Source: Fasciolopsis buskii | Lineage: Eukaryota > Platyhelminthes > Trematoda > Plagiorchiida > Fasciolidae | Direction: 5' to 3' | Assembly: GCA_008360955.1 (NCBI GenBank) | Contig: LUCM01005922.1 | Span: forward strand, 1 to 64,000 | DNA: 64,000 nucleotides | Shown: positions 10,054 to 22,500 of the stretch, piece after piece | Layout of the letters: the number at the start of each line of letters is the position of its first letter | How positions within the stretch are numbered: the first letter of the stretch is position 1 | Program-made: the position numbers and the translations under genes | The notes under the pieces: generated by a model | The model's input: only the letters and a program-made list of their open reading frames with translations | What the model was told of the DNA's origin: nothing | The model's database searches: none

Positions 10054-13000
10054 TCATCGAACGGTCGCAGGAAGCAATATAATCAAACCCCACTTATCAC
10101 GGCGTTTCCGTCACTCACGGGTAACAAACGAAGCTCTACCGTAACCTAGTCGTTTTTAGCATCTCTTTTGTTACTCGTGGACAGTTACATTTGATTTCTT
10201 CAGAGGTTCTTTCACTGTTTTGTATTTTTGAGAGCAATCAGGTGCACCGTGTGCTCACTAGGTCGATCATCACACGAATACTGCTTTATCTGGCTCAAGT
10301 TGGTCTCGAAATAAAAAGCAGGTACTAACGGTTTCAGTGAGGGGCAGTTAGTTCCGCTCAAGGTACACTTAATGGGGTTGTTTGGATATTCTGTTCCGGA
10401 AATCAAAACTTGTTCGGTTTCTTTAAAATTTAAGAATGTCCGGACTTCGCACCCTAAATGGAATGAAAAGATTGCGAGTGATTATCTACCAGATTGTAGT
10501 GTCTATGAGGTGGACCCCAGCGTACGTGATTGGTAGATCCGAAGAGAAGGTAGGTGAATTCAAACCGCTGGACAGTGATTACGTGCAGTAACTGTCCAGT
10601 GCCACGCGCTAAAAAGTGTAACAAGTTGCGCTTGAGGTTACTATGTTCGCAGAGCGTATGCTCAAACAAACGATAGACAGGTGATAAGATCGCTTTCCGG
10701 ACTGGCTCTTGAGAGGTTACTGCACATCGATGTCACCTGATATAGCGCCCTCATCCGCGCCTAGTTTTTGCACGGACGAATCGGAATCCTCAGCGGATAA
10801 GTTGTTCGACACAACTGTTCGTCTCTGCTTGACAAAACAGCTAGAACGCGAGTAATATTTCCTACCGATGGTTTACAACCAGAATGCAACAGCTTCCAAG
10901 GTTTCACTGATGAATTTCGCATCCATAGTGCACGATGAAACACTTGTAAATTACAGTACCACAAAATGCGAGTAACTTTTTAAACGCTTATCGGGTAGCC
11001 GCTTTGTTTTGTAACATGTCAATCCTGGTAACAGGTCAGTTTTTCGCCCTATTGTATTTCAATCTGAATTTACCAGGGTACGTGTAAGCTAACACTATGA
11101 TTTTAGAGACTTCTGTGAATCCGGTGTCGACACCAATCCCGCATTTTGAATGGTATCATTCTATGCAAATTCGGGATTACGCTTTGAAAAGGTGACTTAG
11201 CGTCTTTGGAACATTTTTTTTCAATGGTATAAGCCAAAATTTTTGTGGGTAGTATAGGTCCTTTAGGAAGCTGTTTGTTCGGAGTGTGTCGGTGGTCTGT
11301 GGTTTGACTACGTCGCTTCAAATTGAAAGCCTTATCGAGGAAATAGCACTACACAGTGACTGATCGCACAAGTAATATCGCCGTGTGGTCTTCGAATATT
11401 CGTTGTTTTAAGGCGATGGACGATAACAAAGCGGAAAGTGACTCTGTTCTTGGGTACCCTTTAGTTTTCATCTAATCACTGATCCTAGCTGCATTATTCT
11501 AGACTAGTTGTTTCGCTGGCGGTTGTTCCTACCCACGACATGGTGGAAATACCAGTGAACATTCAGGCCCGGTGGAGTTTTCCGGCTGACTGTCATGAAC
11601 TAGTGCAAGAAGAGAATGGATCATTAAATTATTTGTTGATTATCATTTACACCGGTACTACCATGTTGATAGACAAAAAGGTGCGTAGTGCGAAACAGGC
11701 GCTCTGCAAAACCGGCGTTTTTAATCCTCTCCAAACACATTACACGGTTTTGGATCTAATCATCTGAGAATATATGAATGAGACTGGAGGTTGAGTGTCA
11801 AGAATGTCGCCCAAAATTGTTCTTTGATGAAAGGCCTCAAAAATGAAAGAAAAACAGTAGCGATCCATTCAAGGGCCATCAACGGAACCGAAATGTATTT
11901 CCATCCAGTCGCCGACATGTACACACGAACGACATGGGGGATTATTACGTTCGTACCAGCCTGCAGCGTAGATGTTAAGAAAAATGATTTGTCATTCTTT
12001 GGTGTTTGGGCTCATGCATAAGGGAACACGAGCGCTAATGCGATGCATGAATATTGTTTTATTTGTTTTTGCTTTGGTGGGGCACTTTTAGGATAACTTT
12101 TACAAAATCCTGTGAGTAATTGTCCGAGCATGATTTGTTCTATACATTGAGTCGTAACTATCCTAGGGTGGGGTGCTTTACGTCAAATTTCGGGATATAT
12201 CGCGGCAGATTTTCTTGTGGCTCTCACGTAACGCGCGGACTTCATCGATTGACGTCCACGCAAGTGATACATCTTCTGGAACCAGAAGCTGAAGAAAAAG
12301 AAGGATCCATATGAATAAGTGACCATCTCGTATGGGTAAAGGATGAATAAGCTGACTAGTTCATCACGGGTTATCTGAAATTTGGGACGCTAAACAGGCT
12401 AGGGCAATATCGTCGCTGATAGGTTATTCCTTGGATCTCAGAAACCTTAGAAGCATTGTTTAACCCACCTTGGTAAATGTCAATTTACGACGTTAGCGAA
12501 GTGGGTATCAAAGCTAGAACACATTGTTGCAGTTAATAGGTATATAGATAGGAATTAGCTGAAAACGATTGAATAAAAGTAAACGAACAAATTATCTGGG
12601 GTCTACTGATGACCGTATCATGAGAACAAACAAGGTACTGTACGATGGAATAAATATTTGCGGCTTCGACTAACTTTGGTTGGTGAATTTTGGACAATTC
12701 AAATCACTTTCTAGTGCGGCTATCGCTGAACTGAGGTATCAATTGTCTAGCTACGGCGATTTTGCAAATCGCATTGTGCATCAAATTTGGATGTGCGTGT
12801 GTGTGTATTTGCGTAAAAGCTGTTTGGCAATTATAATTAGCCTCACTTCCATCTCTTCACCACAGCAGCATTGAATTCTGTTGTTATGTTTGCGTAAAAA
12901 GCCCTTTAAGTTTGTTTGGTTTATCCGGATAACATTTGAGTCCTGAGGAAACAAGAAACTTCTTAAATGGAGATCAAGTGGTTCAGTGGCTGAGCAGTTA

Positions 13001-13650
13001 GTAGATGTGATGGGTTGAGCACTGGAAGCCTTTCATTTTAAGTATTTTTTCTGTTTTATTCAATCGTCTGTGATACCCTTAATTTCTATACCCCATTAGC
13101 AAGCATCACTCCAAATTCCAGTGGATTTCAACCCAATTTTCAAATCATTCACTTCAGTTAAGTCAATGGGTATATAAATTATGCACGTGAGCCCCTAGCG
13201 AAAAGCTGCAGTTTACTCAAGATATGACCAGTTTCGTGGTTTTTTGTCTGCTGGTTTAACATGCATCAATAGCTTCACATAGTTTCTGTTGATATGTGCG
13301 TCTTCAGAATGCTTCAGTGGCTCAATTTTACGCGTGGATGTAATATTATGTTTTTTATACATGCAAGTCACTTGCTTTCAATGAAATTTGCGGCGATTAA
13401 TCATGTCACTTAATTCGATTGAGTCAGTTTCACATGTGTGTGCAACTCACTCATGTATATGATTTTCTAAAACCGTTTGTTCATGATTCATTAAAATGCT
13501 CTATCTAATCCGTACGTTTGCAAATGTGAGGTGATGAAAAATTCAATCAGTTTGTGGCACGATACACAAACTGGATCTGATGATTCTCTCCTGTTCATAG
13601 ACAGATTGAAGGAGTAATAAGTACACATGCCCCTAGTTGATTTTACTCAC
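10054..13650. other. Unassigned region where the last TRPM exon should lie
   Basis: The TRPM gene needs at least one more exon toward lower coordinates, encoding the end of the NUDT9-like domain, and it should be here or slightly further left. I did not find a frame with the expected LYASH-like block. Minus-strand 10761-10964 can be read as two frames joined by a possible 36-bp intron, but it has no recognisable homology. Plus-strand frames at 11540-11767 and 11791-12021 are unrecognised. Confidence 0.35.
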
Positions 13651-13764
13651 CCGTAGTAAGATCGATGGATCGGGAATTTCCATATCAAAATGCAAATGGG
13701 CAACCGTTGGCTCAATCCAAGCGTTATCCGTATTGATCATATCATTGATGAAGCCGTGGAAGTT
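13651..13764 (-). CDS. TRPM: TRPM exon p: NUDT9 TDNAW motif
   Basis: 38 codons, phase 0 at both ends; acceptor AACTTATAG, donor GTGAGT. Encodes FHGFINDMINTDNAWIEP, matching the diagnostic Y.GY.DDPRNTDNAW.E of NUDT9 and TRPM2, with MIN in place of the usual PRN. Another exon must follow because the domain is unfinished. Confidence 0.92.
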
Positions 13765-16482
13765 CTATAAGTTTGATGTGAATTACACAGAAAGAAAGTA
13801 AATAGACTGATCAGTTGTAAAACCCATATGTGTTTGTGTGTGAGCGTGAGAATCTGCACATTTCAAGAATGTTGTAGTGATCTACTAATGGCCACATCCA
13901 ACAAGAAAATGCTATACCTTGAGTTGTTCCGGACTGCGATTAATGGGACTACTTTGTGGTGAGCTGACTTGTTATTCGTATCCTTCCGAAGAATCATTAA
14001 CCCCTTCGTTTCATGGTACTCAAATCTTATGGCGTTGAGAATCACCGGCTTATTAATTCAATTTTAATTCGGTTAATGAGGATTTTCAAGAAATATTTGG
14101 TTTCCTTTTCCATTTATTTTACTCTCAATTCAATGACAGTTCGAAGTAGCTCTTCAGTCGAAAGACAGCACGGGTGATCGAATTAGACTCGGCCGAAGGA
14201 ACTAGTTTGAACTGTATATATCGAGTTTCAAAGGAAACCTAAAGCCTAGAGGCAAGTGTACGAGTTGAAAAGGTGTATAAGGTAAGTCACTAGCTGCTTG
14301 CAATACACCATGTAGGCCAACAAGCCCTTACGGTGTGACTGAATGTTTTGACCATTGATTATGTTTCGATCGGCAATGGTAGACAGTGAGCCCGTTAAGC
14401 CTGCCTTGGAGAATATACTACGCATGACTTTCATTCTGTTTTACGAAGTAGTTTCGACAATCTGACAGGAAACATTGGTGTCACTTGTATGAATGGATTT
14501 TGCGCAATGAAAATTCACTTAAAAGTTAACCGTCAAACTGATCAATGTTTGCACTCATGAAAATACTCTGAATCATTGGTCCTATAACTGTAGACTTAGG
14601 TGAACACCGTGAACATATTTGAGAGCAAGGCGAACATTGGAGTTACTCCTGGTAATCATACCCAGACTTTGCTAACAAATGGAGAATCTTCGGTTTCACT
14701 GACGCCAGCCGAATTTGGTAGCCGATCTGAATAACATGCAGATTTCACAGTCTTTTCTACCAGTACAAAACTTGCGAGCTTCAGCGGGTCGAAACCCATG
14801 AACCGCACCCAAACTTCATGATTTTTACTTCTATGTTTGTTTATTTGTACCGAAGAGATGGGTTTTTTGAATTAGATATTCAGAATGATGGTTTTCCCTT
14901 TTTGAAACACAGTATAGTATTTTCGTGATTCTCAGTAGTACCACAGGCGTTGTTATTTCGTCGTGAGTAATTTCGTTGCGGTGACGATTTTTTCAATCAG
15001 CTTGCTAAATTTCGCCCATTCTGATCAACTGAAGAAAAAAATTGCCAAGAAACGAGCCTGAATAAGGCGACAACCAAAGTACTATTTGGTTTTTGATTTG
15101 ATATTTTGTTCTTGAGGAATTATGATAATATCCTGATAAAATGTTCAAGTACTGACTAGCAGGTGGGTGGAAGAAGCTAGCAGACAAGCATTTGTTTTTT
15201 TACCAGACTCATGATGCCGTTAAACCCACGTCGAACCATCGTCGCAATGTTCTGCAATCGTTTTGGTCTCAAACAGGCCCTCTTCACATGATTCACACAG
15301 AAAGTGTAATTTTCAGTAACCCAACTAAATAGAGTTGAGACAGCCGCGAGAGGGACTGGAAAAGATTAGTTCTTAAACTAAGCAAAATTTTTTTTGTTCA
15401 CTAGGAATTGGAGCTCGCGACGACATGCAAGCTTAGCATGCGGAGTGCGATAAACAGGCGCATGAACCATGGCTCGAAACCGGATAGCACCAAGCATTTG
15501 GAATTGACCTGAAAGTGGGAACACTTTCGGTCAAGACGGGATCTAAATCCACAGTCCAGCTCGAAGGTCACGCGCAGTACTAAACGATGAGTGGTGTCCA
15601 TATTAGGGCTGGTACCCCGTTGAGGTTGAATACTTTTCACATTTGGACCAATTTAGAACTTTTCGAACCTGCGGGAGCAAAATTTCACAATTAACAGATT
15701 GCAACCTTCATCACTTGCATTAATTTCTTCACCAAGACAGCATACTTTCTCTCTAGATTAAACCATCGCTCGGTAACGATATAGAACTTGCCATGCAACC
15801 TTAATGCCAAGTATATGCGTTAGATCCCAATGAAGATCCCGGTTTCCTTTAATTGCTTACTGTAGGAAGGGGCATGCCGCATACTCCCTAAAATACCCGT
15901 TTATGTTATCACTGGTGCCAATCAGCCATGATATTGTGTTATGAGTGGCGCGGAAACGTATGCAGTCTTAAATGGTGGGGCACTGTTACAAATCCTGCGG
16001 TGTGCCTCCAAAAGGTGGATCCCCTAGTAAGAAAGGTAATGTGGGTGGGCTCGAAGGATCAGAGAAAAACCAAAGGAGTACTTGAGAGTTTATGCTTAAA
16101 TGGCTACTTTTAATCCAGCACTCAGCAGGGCATTTTCCCATGGATACTGAAATTCAGTCGGGTTCCTGCACTATAACATAGAATATAGATGGATTGCCCT
16201 GTGCAAAAGGAGTCCACACTTACCTTACTGAACTTGCATCTCTGATAACACGTTCTCATTTTTTCGTACTCGAGACGATTCTCCGGATCGGTGCGCGTAC
16301 ATTCGGTTACCCTTGTGTTGATGAGCATATCGACCAAATTCTTCGTACAGTCCATTCCTGAACACCGCAGTGAATGTTTAACCAGGCACTAGAGGCGGAA
16401 AACAATACGGAATGAGGATAGAGTTACCCAACGAAATGAAGGATCAGGTGACCATTAACAAAAGGTCACGAAGTTTACTGTC

Positions 16483-16545
<63 letters not shown>

Positions 16546-19500
16546 CTAAGCTTTGGCGTAATCGGAACCATGAAATTCACCGGTCACAATAACTTTTCCA
16601 TGACCTTTCGCCAACTCATGCAAAATTTATGCATCATTAGTTAGTTGCATCTTACCCTCTAATTAGAAATGAATGTTTTGAAATTAATGCATAAAAATTG
16701 TATCGACACAGAAGATAGATGACATGTGCTACGACTATTAGCACTTATGAATGTGGCGACTCTAGGTAGATGTTTAGGTGGTATTAGTCCCTTCGTTAAT
16801 GATGCTCGGTTAGCCGAGTCAGGCAAAGAAAAGGGCCTGCTACAGTTTTGTGCAGTTCATTTTGATGTTTACGAGGGTTTATGCTGCAGTGATGCTTTAT
16901 GATTCAAAGAAAAATCATGAAATTTCATAGTCGCATATAGCTACGTTGCAGACCTTTGGCATCACTAATCTTATTTAAACCATTTCACATGTTGCGCAGT
17001 TGCATTTAATCAAGATCATTTATGCTCTTGATAAGAAAAGTTCTTGGGCAACTAAGTGTGCACCCGCATCCCTGGTTCAGGGAGGAAACGAGAAAGCGCC
17101 GGTGAGTAGGTTGGTCTTAAGTGTGCAACGCAGAGTACTCTGACTATCCTGAGCATTGTGTAGTAGTGTACGTTCCCAAAACAACAATCAAAGTGATTGT
17201 AAACGCAGTCTGAAAACGGTTTCTCAAGGTGACCGGAACGTTTACGAACAGTAACATCTACCGACAAAGCCATTAATACTTTGACGCCCACAATAAAAGG
17301 AAAATCCAGTTTAATAGAACTTCGATGGAACTCAACCGAACATACTCCTCTGCTAATCAAACCACTCTCTTCCCATTTTCCGGTGTTCTGTCTCAGCTGA
17401 ATTTTAAAAAAAGTCTCCCTAAAGATGACCACGTCTGGTGATCCAGACAGTCTACAATTGGAGGGATTCAGACAAGATCGTCCCTCTACTTGAACTGACA
17501 ACTTTGGTAGTTAATCTCACACTGAAATTATATTTCGTTCGTGCTGTTGCAGCAGTGCTAAAGCAATGTCATTATTTGTACTACCTCATGATATGACGGA
17601 AAGTATGAGGTTTTGACCAATATCACCCAGCCCGTCAACATCAAAACGTACTGGCTGTGCCGTAGTGCATCGCCTTCAGACCATTGTTAGAAGCTCTAAT
17701 TATGGGTACTGGCTTGCTTATAAGCCCAGCAGATATAAAACTAGCAGAGTAGCATCCATTTTGCACTACATTACTAAATTCCTTTTTGATTCCAGCAGGT
17801 CAGCTGAATGCCTTTGTCTTGACAACACGGCCTTTGACAGTGCATCACCTTCGATTTTTTTACCCCAAGACTAAAAAACCACTACTTAGCCGGTGCCGCT
17901 ATTTTCATAGTGCTATTCTTCTGTATAATGGTTTGCCTGCTCTTCACCTAGACACCGGTCTTAAAATGCAGACGATGCTATTCTCGCTTGATTCGTTTCA
18001 AACAAAACTGACGTTAACAAATTCACTGATAATCTTCCCCAGTGAATTTAGTCTCTTGGTGAACACTGTCGAATGTCAAAAGTGCGCTTTCCCATCATTT
18101 TGCCCGGATAAATGGAAACACTATCGCCATCATCTCTACTTTTCTTGCATGAATATACCTTACGAAGAGTCCTAGCGTTATCCTGTAACCTAAGTGATAC
18201 TGGCCTTCATATATCGAAATCACAATAGGAAAACCATATCTGTTTCATCAGATTAGGAAAATATGGTAATTTATTGTTCCTCATTGTCATTTTTGCTTCG
18301 CGTGACAGTTTATATCGCCCAACATTCCATATTGTTCTCCCGTCGTTTTCCCGGGCTTGCAAAAACCCAGTTCATCACACTTTGTCAAGATGTACACGTC
18401 ATTAGGCTTGCCCCGTCTTTGCCTTAGGGGATCATTTCTTGGAGCTGTGTAGTGATCATCTAACAATATATGTATATATATATATACAATTTGCCCTATG
18501 AACCTTTTCTGACATCCACACATGTTGCGTCTTGAAATTTCCTCTGGACAGTCTCACAATGATTCGGTGCACGCTTAATTTTCTTCCATTCAGTTTGTTT
18601 TCCGTTCCTAGTGCGTGTCCCGACGAACAAGGATGTTAGTCATCATAAATTACTAGCATTTTTCTCCCTAATGGCTCCTATTTTACCACAGATTTTATGG
18701 CTAATAACACCATACAACAATGCTAAGCTGTTTTGTCGTGGTATATAATAAAAGTATTCTTCTAGAATATTTGAAAATTATGCAGTGCTTTCGCGCTGTT
18801 TGTGAGTGAACTAACGGTGAGATATTGAGTGACAACTTGTTTGACCAAAAGGTTAGATTTCACACGGCAAAAATTCATTTTTCCACATTCCAACTAAGTA
18901 ATTCTCAATTTTTGCAAGTCAACGGTTGCACTCACCCAGGGAAGTTGCTCTCCAATGTGATGAGAAAACATAGCGAACACGAGTTGCGGCCGTGGAGTTT
19001 TCGTGGTGCTTACCAGTCTAGTAGCAACCAAAATGAGTGCAGGATTAGGACCCCAGTAAGGAAGATATCCACGACCAGGCACTCCAGTGCGACCGCCAGG
19101 GTTGCGTGGTGCCCCGGTTGTCGGATCCGGTGGTGGATATGCCGAATCTGCTGAGTAGGCCGTACCCATAGGATGTGTTCGGCGTGAGGATAGCGCAAAC
19201 CCAATATCGTCAGTTTCAGTCCAGTCCTCTAGACAGAATCTTTGCGGCTTCCAGCCCAAACTTTGACCCTGATGTTGTACTGCTTCCTGTAAAGAGTATT
19301 TTGTGATCGATAGAAAAAAAATGGGAACTTAAAATGAGCGTTCCGAGAAGGCTTTATGGAAACTTCTTCCTCTGAGTACTTTGTCAAGACTAATCGCCTA
19401 AACAGAAAATCTCTTGGAGCCTTGGAATACCAAATAGCGTGCTGCCCTGGCTCACGAAACCTTCTATTTTCTGCCTTACAGACCTGAGAACCAACCTCTT

Positions 19501-22500
19501 AATCGGACTCACTCTACCACAGTATACTATACAGATGAAGTTGAACATGTCCTAATAAACTGAGGTAGTGAAATTGCTGCAACAACACACATCTTCTAGA
19601 TTGCATACGCCGATCTGCTCTAAAAGCGTCACATTAAAGCACTTTGTCAGACGCTGCACCTAAGAACCAGTCAGACAGTCTACTAACCTCACGTGCCGAG
19701 TGATCACGGGAACCCTCTGAATTGACAATCAGACAGCCTAAAATTGTTTACCTAATAAACTCCGGTAAATCACAACATTTTTCAAAAAAAAATGTGAGTT
19801 CAGAAATGGAAATGTATCAATAACCTTTAGGTTGGTTCTATGGTGACCAGTTTAGAGGGGGTGAGGTAGACAGACTAGAACAATATGTGAATGTACAATC
19901 GATTGAGGCAATCATATATTGCTTGATCCAGTGAAATATCAAGTGTTTGAGTGTGAGGTGTATGGTCGATAACAAAAATATTCCATTCATTCTGGAGTAT
20001 ATTGGTCAGGGAAACGTTCCTTGTTCACAATGACCATTGAACTTAGATTCAAGACATTATGTTTAATAAAGAAATCTAAAAGGTATTTTCATAAATTTTA
20101 AAACAACTAGAAGGGACTAGGTTTCTACTACTAACGTTTCGTTTCCGCGATTGAATATTTGTGCAGTTCCTGGACAAAAATCCTTGGATTTTCGCCAATA
20201 CAATTGTAGCCGAAGCTGTGGGATTGGCTGTGTCCAATTTATCGTTCGACTAAATACAGTCGCATTGAAATCAACTGTGCGACTGAAAAATTAAGAGCCA
20301 TCATTCCTGAGAACGTTTTCTGTTTTGCACTGCTTGTAATTTGCACATTTGTTGAGGGGCATTTTCAAACAGAATCCCTGATAAGGGATTGTTGTAGGGG
20401 GTTCATAGATGGGGACATTCAAATCTTACTTTGTTGCACATTGAGCACTTAAGACGTATACAACCTTTTATATATCACATATCATAACCTGACAGTAAGC
20501 TCCCATACCAAACGAAATAAGCCGTATTGTATAAATGAACAAGGGGAAAAGATGAGAATCGATAACGTGTGATTTACCCACCCCACCAGGAAATGGAATT
20601 CAGTGTACACCAAAACACACATTCATTCGCGTATTATTTCAAATACAGGTTGTTCCGTCGATACTCACTCTTGCACGTAGCTTTTCGTTCTTATCATGGT
20701 TTCTCTTCCCTGCTGCGACAGTTCTACGTGTCTGATAACTCTGTTTTAGGCATCGGTTCTTCTCATAGTTCCATCTGATTGCCACGATATGGAGCATACT
20801 CACCCAGAATATACTAGACTTGGAATCAAAATGGCTTAACATGACTATAAACGGTTTATTTGTTCCTAATGGCGTATCAGATCTGACTAAAGTTAATAAG
20901 CTAGCATTTTTCTTTAATATGAAACAAATCTAGCGAAATTTTACTCGACTTGATGGAGTTAAAGCCAAATTTGCTATCCTTGAGCAGAAAAGATAACGCT
21001 AATGAAACTGTTACTGGAAGCTAATGACATTCGCTCGTTCGGACCTACTCTGTGCAATCAGAAAATTTTTAAGTCACACAAACACTGCTTGTAAGTAGAC
21101 CGTTGTCACTCTGTTGATTCATTCTACATCTGTCGTGCCGATCTAAATTTACGCAATCCGCACAGAGATTTGTGAAATACTAGGGAATAAATCATCGAAA
21201 ACAATTGTTTGCCTCCAAATTCTCGTTTTCACGTCACAACTCACCCTTAATCTGAACTTCGAGATTGATCTTCGCATATTTCACGCTTAGGCTCAACACA
21301 AAAGATTCATATCAGGTGAGCTACAGGCCAAGGCGCAGTTCGATCTCGGGGTTATGAAGCTCGCCTAATAAGATTGGTCGGTGGGGTTAAGGACCGCCTT
21401 ATTGGAAAATTATCTCACAACGGACTGTTTCCTGCATGTATCTTAACCTTACTACCATCGGATGAAGAATTTACACAATTGTCTGTCACGTGATGAGTCA
21501 CACGTCCGATAAGTCAGCCCCAAAGTGAGGAACTGATCGAAAAACTGTCTGATTAGGTGTGGTTCTGTCCAGAACTGTATACCTTACTGGCCCACGTACA
21601 GCAAATCGGTCCATCCATCAGTTGTAGTGCGGTTTTTACTACAGTTCAATGGCCCTCAGCACAAAATACAAACTTGGTTAACCATAGAACGTCTGCCTGA
21701 ATCAGATGTGTCCATCAGTTATGAGCTGGAACTATCAGATGAATCAAGAACTCCTCCAAATACCAATGTATTGGGGGGGGGGATAAAGCGGGCAACGGGC
21801 TTGCCAACGGGTTCTGCCTGCGGTCCTAAGTCCGTTGTCCTAAGCTGCTCAGTCTAATGGAGGAAAACGCCAGCTGTCAATCCTTAAGGATATGAATAAG
21901 GTACGACGACATTTACAACGACAAGCCGTAAACTGTTGGGTTAGGATGGCAGAAGAAATCAAATTAGCGGCTGCTTCAGGTGGCAGTCAAAAGCTGTTTG
22001 AGCTTATGCGTAACAGCATATGTGATAGAAGTGCAGGATCTATTATTGTAAGGCAGTGGAGGCTTTACCGCTGAGCTATATACTTCAAGGGCTAGCTTAA
22101 CTAGCCGCGTGCTAAGTTAGTTACTCCGACGATCACAACTGTGAACCCTTGCTAGATGTCACTTGATCCCCCAACGAAAGTAGAGATAAAGTAGAATATT
22201 CGACAGTTGAAACGGAGAGAATCGGTTGATCCCGATGGACCTCCCCCAGTTCATTTTGATCTGATTGGAGATACCTTATTAAGCGCACCCACTTTTTTGC
22301 CGTAACATTTGAAACCAGGAATGCTTTCCGTTGTTATGTAGCGAGTCACTGCTTATACCCATTTTCAATAAGGGAACGCGCAGAAACTATTCCAGTCATT
22401 GGGGAATTGTTTTAGTTTTAATAGTTACTAAGATGTTAGCTTCCATAATGCTTCACCTTTTGATAATAGTTCGCGAGAGTAACGTTTTCAAACATCAGGC

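Noticed and set aside
10761..10964. Minus-strand small gene with a 36-bp intron
   Set aside because: The splice sites can be drawn but neither product is recognisable, and the putative intron is shorter than any supported one in the window.
16581..16612. Short minus-strand frame ending in a GTGAAT donor, as the missing Nudix exon
   Set aside because: It exits in the needed phase, but there is no GG...E box, the acceptor is poor and a stop lies just upstream.
17052..17501. 149-codon minus-strand frame as a TRPM exon
   Set aside because: It is the longest open frame here but shows no Nudix or TRPM motif, and its ends do not offer the required phases.
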